Shown here: positions 17,343 to 25,516 of the stretch, piece by piece
Numbering within the stretch: the first letter of the stretch is position 1
Layout of the letters: each line of letters starts with the position of its first letter
DNA from: Desulfobacteraceae bacterium
GTDB taxonomy: Bacteria; Desulfobacterota; Desulfobacteria; Desulfobacterales; Desulfosalsimonadaceae
Direction of reading: 5' to 3'
NCBI GenBank assembly: GCA_011389515.1
Contig: JAABUA010000029.1
Span: 1-39,293, forward strand
DNA length: 39,293 nucleotides
Translations under genes and position numbers: made by a program
The notes under the pieces: generated by a model
What the model saw: the letters and a program-made list of their open reading frames with translations, nothing else
Database searches by the model: none
Told to the model about the DNA's origin: nothing

Positions 17343-19203
17343 TCTCCAAAGCTGCCTGCGGTTTTGCATTCTTTCGGCATTGCTGTTTTTGGGGCCGGGG
17401 TGCGGGGAAGAATCGGACAAGCCGGATTTTTTCATCGCCGGAACCCTGGCCGTTGACGAATCAATGCGATACGGAGAGGCGCCGGTGCTCGTGGCCGTCA
17501 CCAGGTCCCTTGACGCAAGTGAAATCCAGGAAGATCCGGGTGCCGCCATTATCAAATACGTGGCAGCCGGCGAAAACGGCACTTCGTTTGAGATCGATCT
17601 GTCGGACGCGGTTTTGATGCCCGGGGATACGGTCAATCTGATCGCATTTGTGGACAACAATTATACGGGGGGGGTGCCCTTTCCGGACACGGGCGACATC
17701 GTCGGCATCTATGTGGCACCCGGCAGCCTCACCCCGGGGCTTGAACTGCAAGACGGCGGCAATACGGGGGTACACATCGATATTACCCGGGCGGTGTTCG
17801 ATTACGAGGCGAGCATTTCCGGCACCATCACCGGTGACGATATAGGGGATGTAATCCTTGTGGCCTATGCAGGGGACATTGTTTCATCGGATTTTTCCGG
17901 ACTGGATATTGATTCCGTAATGGGATTCCAGAAGGTTGAAAAAGGGGCCGGGCCTGTTTCCTACGCCATGGATATCCTGCCCTACGGAAAAAATGTCCCC
18001 CTTGAAAATGTGCAGGTCTTTGCATTGCTGGATGCCAATGCCAACAATGAAATCGATGCCGGGGACCGGATCGGATTTTATGGCAGGGGAGGGGATCTTT
18101 CGTCCTTGCTGGCAATCACCGATGGCACGAAACTCAAGGATATTGACCTGGAGTTCCGGATGGATATTCCCAAACCGTCCGGATTTGATATTTCCATGTC
18201 CGGAAGCTTTTCCGTATCGGAAGAATACCTGCGCGGAGACGCACCTGTCTATATTACGGTGTTTGATTCCAGCAATCCCGGAGATATTCTGAGTGATAAT
18301 TTTGGCGCAGTGAAATATTTTTATAAGATGCCGGCCTATGAATACTCTTTCAGTCGCGACTTGTCCCATACGGATCTTATGCCGGGAGACAAGGTGATTG
18401 TTGCGGCCCTATGGGATCGGGATTTTGCCGGAGGGTTCCCGCAGCCCACCCGCGGCGACAAAATGGGGATCGTTGTCGACAAGAACACCTACCGGTTTCT
18501 CACCGAGCTTTCCCAGGGCCGGACCATTATTCCGCCCATGGGCAGCGAATTCAGGATCAACAAGCATATTTACGACTTTTCTGCGGGTATCGACTATGCG
18601 TTGGACATGAGCGATGCCGGCAGTTTCAACATGGATAAAGCCCGGCTGATCGTATTGGCCATACATGTGGAAGGGGTAGCCCTCGGCGTGACGGCTGCGG
18701 GCGATATCACACTGGATATTGATATGGATTACATGCTTGGCGTGGATATCGTTCCGGCCATTGAATATGACCATATCGGCATCGGCCCTCGACAGGACCC
18801 TTTTCATCCCAGGGAGGTTCCCCTTTTGACAGCATTATATGAACAGGTTGTGGTGTGGGAAGACAACCTTCCGCCCCAGCCGCTGATCCGGGGGGAGGAC
18901 CATGGACAAGATTCCGAACGCACGGCGTTTCTGGTTGCCATTCTCGATAAAAACGGAAACGGTGAGCTGGACCGTGAAGATGAAATCGGATATTACGGTA
19001 ATAAAAACGCCATTGAAGTGATATCCGGCGTTCCGGTTGAAGAACTGCCTGAAAACATCGAAATATTTATCCCATCCTGGTTTTCAGGCACCCTTAATCT
19101 GCCGGCACCGGTCAAGCGCATCGTAAAAGGATATAACCAAGAGCTGCGCGAAGACGGAACCACCGGTCCACACTGGATCGGCAATTTCTCCCGGGTGCCG
19201 TAA
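17329..19203 (+). CDS. Putative surface lipoprotein with duplicated modules and EF-hand-like loops
   Basis: The 624-residue protein starts with a hydrophobic signal ending LFLGPGC (Cys25), an imperfect lipobox, so a lipoprotein is likely but not certain. I do not recognise a named family. It is built as an internal duplication: 'LMPGD…NNYTGGVPFPDTGDIVGI' in the first half corresponds to 'LMPGD…RDFAGGFPQPTRGDKMGI' in the second, and DANANNEIDAGDRIGFYG (235-252) corresponds to DKNGNGELDREDEIGYYG (540-557). The two D-x-[ND]-x-N…D segments fit EF-hand/dockerin Ca loops. Most of the remainder looks like beta-sandwich repeats rich in Asp and Gly. It overlaps the barrel gene by 14 nt, so the two are translationally coupled. 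Its role is probably on the cell surface or on the barrel. Confidence 0.85.
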   Translation: MRFCNLQSCLRFCILSALLFLGPGCGEESDKPDFFIAGTLAVDESMRYGEAPVLVAVTRSLDASEIQEDPGAAIIKYVAAGENGTSFEIDLSDAVLMPGDTVNLIAFVDNNYTGGVPFPDTGDIVGIYVAPGSLTPGLELQDGGNTGVHIDITRAVFDYEASISGTITGDDIGDVILVAYAGDIVSSDFSGLDIDSVMGFQKVEKGAGPVSYAMDILPYGKNVPLENVQVFALLDANANNEIDAGDRIGFYGRGGDLSSLLAITDGTKLKDIDLEFRMDIPKPSGFDISMSGSFSVSEEYLRGDAPVYITVFDSSNPGDILSDNFGAVKYFYKMPAYEYSFSRDLSHTDLMPGDKVIVAALWDRDFAGGFPQPTRGDKMGIVVDKNTYRFLTELSQGRTIIPPMGSEFRINKHIYDFSAGIDYALDMSDAGSFNMDKARLIVLAIHVEGVALGVTAAGDITLDIDMDYMLGVDIVPAIEYDHIGIGPRQDPFHPREVPLLTALYEQVVVWEDNLPPQPLIRGEDHGQDSERTAFLVAILDKNGNGELDREDEIGYYGNKNAIEVISGVPVEELPENIEIFIPSWFSGTLNLPAPVKRIVKGYNQELREDGTTGPHWIGNFSRVP

Positions 19204-19211
19204 CCTTCTTT

Positions 19212-20351
19212 TCAAAACCGTTCGATGAGCTTGTCGATCAGGAAGGAACTTTCCCGGATGGCCTGCTCGCCGAAAGGGCCGAACCATTGGGAAACGTTTT
19301 TAAATTCCCCGATAAACTGCGCTTTGTCCCCTTTCTCAACCATCTCAAGGGTTTCCTGGATGCTTTCGATGTAGGCTTTCAAAAGCCTCCGACGGGCAGG
19401 CGACGCAAAAATGATTTCCGCATAAAGGGAGGGGTCTTGTGCGAAGAGTCTTCCCACCATCCCCATCTCGAGCCTGTAAATCGGGCTGGAAAATTCAAGC
19501 GTCCGCTTGACGGGTACCCGGGTCTTCGCCATGAACCGGCCGATGGCAAACGTAGCGAAGTGCCGGAGACTCTGGACGATGGACATGATTTCATCATGTT
19601 CTTCCGGTGTCGAGGTGACAATAATGCTGCCCCAGGCAGTAAACTGGTCGATGACCCATCTGCACGCCGCTTCATCCCGCCCCGGCGTGGCCGCGATGAT
19701 CTGCTTGTCCAGCGTCGACGTGGTCGGGCCGAAAAGAGGATGAAGCCCAAGGACCGGCCCTTTGTGCACTGATAGCATGGCATTTACCGGCGCCTGCTTG
19801 ATGCTGGTGATATCTGCCAACACGGCGTTTTCGGGCAGAAACGGGGCGATATTAAAAATGGTTTGTTCCGTTATGTCAATGGGTACGGAAATGATGATGA
19901 GATCGATGCCGTCGCAAAGCTGTTTTGCGTTAGGCCAGTCGTTTTTGTCCAGGACTCGCAGGCGGTATCCCGCCTGTCTGAAGCATGATGCAAAGTATCG
20001 GCCCATTTCCCCTAAGCCACCGACGATCAGTATGGATGCGCCGGGTCGAATCCCTTTTCCGGCCATTTTTCCGGTCTGCTCTATCCGGGATCGTCTCATG
20101 ATGATTCTGTACAACTCTTCCACGAAATCCGGGTCCAGGTTTGCATTTGATGCATGGCTTCGCCTGGCGGAAATGATGTCTTCCTCGCGGGCCGGGTGAT
20201 ATATAGGCAGACTGTGTTTTTTTTTGACGGCAGCGATCCGGTTGACCTGATCCTGCCGCTTTGCCAGCAGCTCTAAAATCCGGTGGTCAATTTCATCGAT
20301 TTTTTCGCGGCACAAGTCGAGTTGCTGCATATCATTGTTGCTGTCGGACAT
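19212..20351 (-). CDS. tyrA: Fused chorismate mutase / prephenate dehydrogenase (T-protein)
   Basis: The 379-residue fusion has an AroQ-type chorismate mutase at about 8-90 (LCREKIDEIDHRILELLAKRQ…VKKKHSLPIYHPAREED) and a TyrA dehydrogenase after it, with the NAD-binding glycines VGGLGEMGRYF (GGLGEMG at 111-117), ISVPIDITEQTI and the catalytic region GLHPLFGPTTST. The pathway is chorismate to prephenate to 4-hydroxyphenylpyruvate for tyrosine. The fusion is the enterobacterial T-protein arrangement. I start at ATG 20349-20351, with AGGG upstream; an ATG three codons earlier sits directly on the AGGG. It stands alone, convergent with the lipoprotein gene 8 nt away, with no other aromatic genes here. 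Confidence 0.93.
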   Translation of the reverse strand: MSDSNNDMQQLDLCREKIDEIDHRILELLAKRQDQVNRIAAVKKKHSLPIYHPAREEDIISARRSHASNANLDPDFVEELYRIIMRRSRIEQTGKMAGKGIRPGASILIVGGLGEMGRYFASCFRQAGYRLRVLDKNDWPNAKQLCDGIDLIIISVPIDITEQTIFNIAPFLPENAVLADITSIKQAPVNAMLSVHKGPVLGLHPLFGPTTSTLDKQIIAATPGRDEAACRWVIDQFTAWGSIIVTSTPEEHDEIMSIVQSLRHFATFAIGRFMAKTRVPVKRTLEFSSPIYRLEMGMVGRLFAQDPSLYAEIIFASPARRRLLKAYIESIQETLEMVEKGDKAQFIGEFKNVSQWFGPFGEQAIRESSFLIDKLIERF

Positions 20352-20576
20352 ATTTTTCATCCCTGCTTTTCATGATTCCGCCTTGAATAACCCGGCTATA
20401 AAGAATAACTTATATAAAAAGGGGAATTTCCCGCAATGAAAAACGCCTGTCAGCTGCGGGAAGTAAATTGCAAGCATGAAAATACGCCGGATAGACGAAT
20501 GATGTCAACCACAAACCGGTCGTTTTGAATCGGGATTGATCTTGACAAATATGATACCTGCAGGAATAGTACAGCC

Positions 20577-21653
20577 ATGAAATGGAAAGCCGCTCTTTCA
20601 TTTGCCGCGGGTGCAATTTTGTCAGCCATCGGTTTTTACTACGCATTCGCAACCGTACCCATGGATGAACTCCTGTGGTACATGGAGTCCTTGCGCTATG
20701 GCTGGCTCCTGCCGGCTGCCGCCATAGGGCTTTTCACCTTTTTTCTGAGAGCCCTGCGGTGGCAGACGATATTGGGCGCATCCGTCCGCATCCCCTTTTC
20801 GAGCGTATATCATGCCATTATGATCGGCTTCATGATCAATTCAGTCCTGCCGGCAAGGGCAGGGGAAATCGCGCGCCCTGCGATCTTGAAAAAAAAGGAA
20901 CAAGTGCCGTTTTCTCTTGGCCTTTCCACGCTTGCAACAGAGCGAATACTGGACGCCATTACGCTTATTCTCCTGTTTGTCTGGATGATGGGAACCGTTC
21001 ATATCGACCCGGATCTGGAAATGGAATTTCTCGGATACCGTCTGAGCAGGGAGGTTCTGGAGGACGTTGCCTCGGGCTTGATTGTTTTTTCACTGGTGCT
21101 TGTGTGCCTTATCGTTTCTCTCAATATCCCCGCCACCCGGCGTCTGTTGAAATCCGGCGTGCTGAAAATGCCGCATATAATACCCTTTACCGGCAAAGCG
21201 CTGCAGGAAAAGATCTATAACAAAATTTCCATTCCATTAACGGGAATCATCGATAACATCGCCTCCGGCATGTCCCTTGTCCGGTTTCCCGGAAAACTGT
21301 TGATCTGTGCTGTCTATTCCGCACTGATATGGCTGCTCCAGGCGGTTGTATTTTATGTTACCGCCATGGGAAGCCCTTTAATAGCGCTGTCTTTTTCCCA
21401 ATTGACCGCTGTTTTCGTGATCATCTGTTTTTTTATTATTCTGCCGTCCGTGCCCGGTTTCTGGGGGATATGGGAGGCGGGAGGCGTTTTCGGACTTGCG
21501 ATTTTCGGAGTGGCGGCAAGAGACGCCCTGGGCTTTTCCCTTACCGTGCATGTGGTTTTGATGTTTCCCGTGCTGTTTGCCGGCATTGTTTCGGTTGTAC
21601 TGACCGGCATCAATATTTTTCAGGCGGGAGGTCCTGAATCTGAAAAGAAATAA
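20577..21653 (+). CDS. Flippase-like integral membrane protein (LPG synthase TM / UPF0104 family)
   Basis: The 358-residue protein has about eight hydrophobic segments and the family blocks RALRWQTIL (about 59-67), MIGFMINSVLPARAGEIARP (83-102), STLATERILDA (117-127) and PSVPGFWGIWEAG (about 296-308). This is the PF03706 domain seen in AglD-type proteins and in the membrane half of lysyl-phosphatidylglycerol synthase. No catalytic soluble domain follows, so it is not MprF itself; a lipid-linked substrate flippase or an unknown lipid role is likely. A weak AGGA lies 12 nt before the ATG. It converges on trmO with a 10-nt gap. Confidence 0.9.
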   Translation: MKWKAALSFAAGAILSAIGFYYAFATVPMDELLWYMESLRYGWLLPAAAIGLFTFFLRALRWQTILGASVRIPFSSVYHAIMIGFMINSVLPARAGEIARPAILKKKEQVPFSLGLSTLATERILDAITLILLFVWMMGTVHIDPDLEMEFLGYRLSREVLEDVASGLIVFSLVLVCLIVSLNIPATRRLLKSGVLKMPHIIPFTGKALQEKIYNKISIPLTGIIDNIASGMSLVRFPGKLLICAVYSALIWLLQAVVFYVTAMGSPLIALSFSQLTAVFVIICFFIILPSVPGFWGIWEAGGVFGLAIFGVAARDALGFSLTVHVVLMFPVLFAGIVSVVLTGINIFQAGGPESEKK

Positions 21654-21663
21654 CGCCGGCGCA

Positions 21664-22131
21664 TTATTTGAAACGGTCGTCGGAACGTTTTTCGGCGACT
21701 TCTTCCGCCTTTCCGGTCATCCATCCGGAAGCGCTGTTTTCAACCCTGTCGAATGCCTCTATGTAAGGCTTGATATCTAAAAGGGGGGTTTGGTCGAGAA
21801 CATCGACCCCCTTTACAGTGAGCACCCGGTTGTTGATATTGACGAGCTCAACAATGGACAGCCCGATATGGTTGGGACGCAGGGGGGACCGCGTCGAAAA
21901 AACCCCTCGCTCTGTCGTGTCCATGAAAGGCACCACCATAAGACGGGTTTTTTCCACCTTGTGGAAAAGGTAAATCAGGTAAATGTGACTGAATCCTTCC
22001 AGATCCTGCAGTCCATCAGCATATTGTTCCTGCACATGAACCTCGCCCTGAACGTCTGCGGCGCCCCTTGGCTGTATGGGCATGTTCTCAATCCGTGTGA
22101 ACGGCGTACGGATAATTCCGATTGGTTCCAA
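21664..22131 (-). CDS. trmO: TrmO/TsaA-family tRNA m6t6A37 methyltransferase-like protein
   Basis: The 155-residue protein is a TrmO (YaeB/VirR) domain, an all-beta SAM-dependent enzyme that methylates t6A37 in tRNA. It opens LEPIGIIRTPFTRIENMPIQPRGA and has the conserved FSTRSPLRPNHIGLSIVEL and DVLDQTPLLDIKPYIEAFD. I place the start at TTG 22129-22131, preceded 6 nt upstream by AAGGGG; the open frame continues to 22353, but that extension runs through a dispersed repeat and has no homology-like content. The end, GKAEEVAEKRSDDRFK, shows that the C-terminal domain of long TrmO (about 235 residues) is missing, which is normal for short bacterial and archaeal members. It converges on the flippase-like gene. 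Confidence 0.9.
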   Translation of the reverse strand: MEPIGIIRTPFTRIENMPIQPRGAADVQGEVHVQEQYADGLQDLEGFSHIYLIYLFHKVEKTRLMVVPFMDTTERGVFSTRSPLRPNHIGLSIVELVNINNRVLTVKGVDVLDQTPLLDIKPYIEAFDRVENSASGWMTGKAEEVAEKRSDDRFK

Positions 22132-22212
22132 AGTATCCCCTTGATTTTCGCTTTTCGTGTCCAAGTGGCCTGTTCTTTTCTTTCGATTTCGATTATCCAA
22201 CAAAAAAATTGT

Positions 22213-22243
22213 CCCGAAAGACAATTTTGAGATGGGTTTTACT
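22213..22243 (+). repeat. TAGAACCCATCTCAAAATTG repeat, copy 3
   Basis: On the minus strand this 31-bp stretch equals 3584-3614 at 30 of 31 positions. It lies upstream of trmO. Near its left side, GACAATTTTTTTGTTGG-like sequence makes a partial inverted repeat with the repeat end (ATTGTCCCGAAAGACAAT, 22209-22226). Confidence 0.75.
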
Positions 22244-22457
22244 ATAGCATTGCAAAAGCATTTATTCAAATACGATGAACAATACGATGAACAATCTACC
22301 AGGGTACGGAAGTTATGTTTTCGTACGATCCGTGGGCATACCTGTGTATCCATTTGACAGGTCGAAAGAGGGGCGTTAATTTATTGCCAATACAGTTTGA
22401 GATAGGTTCTATTTTACTCAATGGTATGACCGCAGCAAATATCAAGAAAGGGAAAGC
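22244..22457. other. Intergenic stretch between trmO and the ZIP gene
   Basis: With copy 3 of the repeat, about 325 bp lack a gene. This part holds a 12-bp tandem duplication (TACGATGAACAA at 22271-22282 and 22283-22294), a degenerate fourth repeat copy TTTGAGATAGGTTCTA (22397-22412) in the same orientation as copy 3, and the AAGGG ribosome site of the ZIP gene. No ORF with homology-like content is seen. Confidence 0.6.
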
Positions 22458-23207
22458 GTGGAAAGTCTTTTATACAGTTTTTTTGCCGGATTATCCATGG
22501 CCCTTGGCGCCTTAATTGTTTTATGTTTCGGACAGGTCGGGAAAAAAGTTTTATCTCTGATTTTAGGATTTGCCGCCGGCGTCATGCTGGCCATTTCCGC
22601 ATTTGATCTGATTCCCGGGGCCATGGAAATGGGTTCCCTGTCCCATGCGATTGCGGGGTTCCTGCTGGGAGCCGGCATGATGTATATGCTGGACCTTACG
22701 ATTCCGCATGCCCATATGACAGGAGATTTGGACGGCCCGGTAACGTCGCTTTCCCATGAGAAAATCCGTCCGGAAAAGATTCTACGGACAGGTTATCTGA
22801 TTTTTCTGGGCATGGCCCTGCACAATATCCCCGAAGGCCTGGCCATCGGCGCCGGTCTTCAATCGAGCCCGGAACTGGGGGTAACCATCGCCATTGCCAT
22901 CGGACTGCATAACGTTCCCGAGGGCATGGCCACCGCCGGTCCCTTGAAGGCCGGCGGTCTGGCCGGCGGCAAGGTGCTGCTGCTCACCACAATGGCCGGT
23001 TTGATGACGCCTTTGGGCGCTTTGCTGGGGGTAATCGCTTTTGGCATCTCAGAATCGCTCGTGGCGATGGGAATGGCGTTGGCTGCCGGCGCTATGGTAT
23101 ATATCTCAAGTGACGAGCTGATACCGCAATCCCACAAATACCACAGCCACATGGCCAATTTCGGAATTCTCGGAGGGTTTCTGATCGGTTTTGCTCTTTC
23201 CGGGTAA
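22458..23207 (+). CDS. ZIP-family divalent metal transporter
   Basis: The 249-residue inner-membrane protein has about eight hydrophobic segments and both ZIP signature helices: HNIPEGLAIGAG (TM4) and HNVPEGMA (TM5), which form the binuclear metal site. A short His-containing loop (PHAHMTGDLDGP) lies between TM3 and TM4. ZIP proteins usually import Zn or Fe. The start is GTG 22458 with AAGGGAA about 6 nt upstream. It has no co-directional neighbour and is separate from the CDF exporter at 11.3 kb. Confidence 0.93.
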   Translation: MESLLYSFFAGLSMALGALIVLCFGQVGKKVLSLILGFAAGVMLAISAFDLIPGAMEMGSLSHAIAGFLLGAGMMYMLDLTIPHAHMTGDLDGPVTSLSHEKIRPEKILRTGYLIFLGMALHNIPEGLAIGAGLQSSPELGVTIAIAIGLHNVPEGMATAGPLKAGGLAGGKVLLLTTMAGLMTPLGALLGVIAFGISESLVAMGMALAAGAMVYISSDELIPQSHKYHSHMANFGILGGFLIGFALSG

Positions 23208-23223
23208 AACGGTAATTCACCGG

Positions 23224-23454
23224 TTATGCAGCAAGGATTGGAAATCGCTCCTTTAAGCGGTGAAGTGCCCGTCCGATTCTCGGAAAACGTCTGCTGATAC
23301 GGCTTTCAATGCGGGCGAAAAATTTTATATCCACCGAAAGCACGAGCGAGCCAATGGCCAGAAACAGCCAGCCCTGAAGAATCGGAAGTATCAGGCCTGC
23401 AATGCCCAATCCAATAAAAGCAACACCGATGGGGATGCGTATCATGCGCTTCAT
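23224..23454 (-). CDS. Small inner-membrane protein (PGPGW/DUF454-like)
   Basis: The 76-residue protein has one or two hydrophobic helices (IPIGVAFIGLGIAGLILPILQGWLFLAIGSLVL, residues about 7-39) followed by a basic tail (RIESRISRRFPRIGRALHRLKERF). The G-x-x-LP-x-x-QGWLFLAIG pattern resembles the PGPGW and DUF454 families of short membrane proteins; function unknown. Its ATG overlaps the stop of the zinc-finger gene by 4 nt (ATGA), so the two are translationally coupled. Confidence 0.8.
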   Translation of the reverse strand: MKRMIRIPIGVAFIGLGIAGLILPILQGWLFLAIGSLVLSVDIKFFARIESRISRRFPRIGRALHRLKERFPILAA

Positions 23455-23804
23455 GCTTGTTCCGCCGCCCTTGCGCAGTCAATACAAAACAAAATGCTGG
23501 GGTCGAACTGAAGTCTCTTTTCAGCAATCTTTTCATCACAATTCATGCAATACCCGTAATCCCCTGATCGCACGCGGTCCAGGGCCTTTTGTATCCGTAT
23601 TTTTTCCATTCCGGCAAGCCTTGCGGCTGCCTGTGCCATGGCCTGCTGCTGCATTGCGTCCATCCGGGACACTCTCCCCACCCGTGCCTGATCTAGTTCC
23701 ACGGGTGCCGCGCCTTTCTTGCTTTCTTCCAGGCCGGTCGTAATTTCTTCAAGCCTTTTTTTCAGCCGTTTTTCAAAATACGGAATATCAATGTCCCCGC
23801 GCAT
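23451..23804 (-). CDS. DksA/TraR-type C4 zinc-finger protein
   Basis: The 117-residue protein has an N-terminal coiled-coil region (FEKRLKKRLEEITTGLEESKKG and MDAMQQQAMAQAAARLAGMEKIRIQKALDRV, split around residue 45) and a C-terminal zinc finger CMNCDEKIAEKRL…LFCIDCA, spacing C-x2-C-x17-C-x2-C. DksA/TraR proteins bind the RNA polymerase secondary channel and alter initiation, with or without ppGpp. The Asp pair at the DksA coiled-coil tip is not clearly present, so it may be a TraR-like variant. AAAGGA lies about 9 nt before the ATG. It lies downstream of nrfA with a 152-bp gap. Confidence 0.9.
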   Translation of the reverse strand: MRGDIDIPYFEKRLKKRLEEITTGLEESKKGAAPVELDQARVGRVSRMDAMQQQAMAQAAARLAGMEKIRIQKALDRVRSGDYGYCMNCDEKIAEKRLQFDPSILFCIDCARAAEQA

Positions 23805-23956
23805 GCGTATTTGTCCTTTTTCCCAGCAATTGCAGGGAATTTTTACATATTTGTTTTCAGTACAATTATTAATAATGACACACTTCGGATAAAAATGCCA
23901 ATAAAATCTGGACAGTCATACTGGCGCGCAATGCTGCCGTTGGTCAACCGCCTCCC

Positions 23957-25516
23957 TTATTGTCCGCTGACTTTTACCTGCCCATCCCAGACAAGGTCTG
24001 CCTCCGGAAGCAGCGGCAGGTATTGCAGCCACATGTGGGAATTTAAGTGTTCCCGGCTTTGCTGGAGTTTTCTGCTGTGCTCCATGATTGGCGGAACGAT
24101 CTCGTGGATGTCGCCTTCCAACTGCGCCCCGATGGCGTGGTTTGTAGCCGCAGTCGCCAAACGGACCGCCTCGTCGCTGTAGCTCTGGCTTCTCGAGAGG
24201 CTTTCCAGGACTTTGACCGGGTTGTGGAATCCAACCGAGTTTTCGGCAGATACGATGTCCCAGAACCACTGGCCTTTTCGTGTCAATTCGCGGGCGCTGA
24301 TCATCAGTTGCTCATAATCCGGGTGACGTTCACCTTCATATTCAGAGGCCAGGCGGATTGCCTCATGCGCGCGCACCGAGTCTTCCTGGGCTCTTAGCAG
24401 CTGCTCCCATGTCCGTTTCTGGGTATAGAGTACCCTTTCTTCAAGGTACTCGGCCTGTTTATCCGTGTGGCACTGGCGGCAGGACGCCTCTATGGTCTTC
24501 AGCGGAGATGTCCAGTGGTGGGAGGAGATTTTTCTCTTGCCGTCCACCCGGGTATAGGGCATATGACAGTCGGCGCAGGCGACGCCGGCTGCACCGTGCG
24601 GGCCGTCGATCCAGGTTTCGAACTCGGGATGCTGGGCTTTGAGCATGGGCGTGTCGGAAACCGCGTGGGTCCAGTCGATGAAGTTGCCTTCAAAACCGTC
24701 CCGCGTGGTATCTCCCTTGTCCTTGTAGTATTCATACATGTCTTCGGGGGTAAACCCGTTGTCCCAGGGAAAAGTGACTTTTTCTTTGGGGCCGAACGCT
24801 TCCTTCCCGAAGTAGTATTCCACGTGGCACTGCCCGCACACGTAGGCACGCATTTCATTGCGGGTGGCTTCCTCCCAGTCGATCCCCTGTCTTTCGAGGG
24901 CCTCGGCAAAAGGTGCACTGGTGATCCGGAGATCCATCGTCTGCGGATCATGGCAAAGACTGCATCCGATCGCGTGGTCTTCCACATCCACTTTCGTTCG
25001 GAAATCGTGGAACTCCATGGCCCAGAAGTCGTCACCGTATTGGTCGTGCCACTGCGGCAGCTTGGTTGTTTTGCAGTTCCAGCAAGTGGCCGGCAGGCCC
25101 GCCTGCTCGCTGTAATTGTTGATCCGGTCGATGTTGAGGATGTCTTCTATGGCATATACATGCCCCCGCGCCCGTTTGTATTCGTAGCTGAACGGGTAGC
25201 CCATCCACAGGTTTTTCAGGTAAGGCTGGCCGTGCTTATACCCCTTGGGAAGGGGATTGATGGTGTCGTGCTTGTCATGGGGCACCGAGCCCGCGTATTC
25301 GGTCATCCGGGTGTCGTCGGCATTTTTCAGATAGCTCTCATAATGCAGGGGGAATTTTTCTGAAAAAGCGTTGTTGCTGACTTCATCCTCGGACAGGTCT
25401 GTTTTGTAATCAGGCGTTTCAGGTTCGGGAATTTCTGTGCATCCGCCCGTAAACCAGACGATTGTCGTGAACAGGATAAGAACGGTCATTGGCCATAAAA
25501 AGCGGTGTTTACTCAT
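23957..25516 (-). CDS. nrfA: Pentahaem cytochrome c nitrite reductase, catalytic subunit
   Basis: The 519-residue periplasmic enzyme reduces nitrite to ammonium with six electrons. The active-site haem is bound by CWNCK (145-149), the NrfA hallmark with Lys as haem ligand; four normal haem sites follow: CSLCH (185), CGQCH (227), CADCH (314) and CRQCH (346). Active-site Tyr and His candidates are Tyr234 just after haem 3 and His307 in PHGAAGV before haem 4. A signal sequence ends in TGGC (Cys26), which may be a lipobox, as in membrane-anchored NrfA of sulfate reducers. GAGGAAAG precedes the ATG, and the gene overlaps nrfH by 8 nt. Together they form the quinol-linked NrfHA complex used for detoxification or ammonification. 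Confidence 0.97.
   Translation of the reverse strand: MSKHRFLWPMTVLILFTTIVWFTGGCTEIPEPETPDYKTDLSEDEVSNNAFSEKFPLHYESYLKNADDTRMTEYAGSVPHDKHDTINPLPKGYKHGQPYLKNLWMGYPFSYEYKRARGHVYAIEDILNIDRINNYSEQAGLPATCWNCKTTKLPQWHDQYGDDFWAMEFHDFRTKVDVEDHAIGCSLCHDPQTMDLRITSAPFAEALERQGIDWEEATRNEMRAYVCGQCHVEYYFGKEAFGPKEKVTFPWDNGFTPEDMYEYYKDKGDTTRDGFEGNFIDWTHAVSDTPMLKAQHPEFETWIDGPHGAAGVACADCHMPYTRVDGKRKISSHHWTSPLKTIEASCRQCHTDKQAEYLEERVLYTQKRTWEQLLRAQEDSVRAHEAIRLASEYEGERHPDYEQLMISARELTRKGQWFWDIVSAENSVGFHNPVKVLESLSRSQSYSDEAVRLATAATNHAIGAQLEGDIHEIVPPIMEHSRKLQQSREHLNSHMWLQYLPLLPEADLVWDGQVKVSGQ

Noticed and set aside
15567..17660. Long open frame (697 codons) on the minus strand
   Set aside because: It lies antisense to the LolA-like, barrel and lipoprotein genes. 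The sense frames have signal peptides, family motifs and ribosome sites; the antisense one has none.
22132..22353. N-terminal extension of trmO to ATG 22353
   Set aside because: The segment reads through a dispersed repeat and has no homology-like content, while TTG 22131 with AAGGGG marks the start of the domain.
24467..25363. Plus-strand open frame across nrfA
   Set aside because: It is antisense to the five haem motifs of NrfA and has no independent support.
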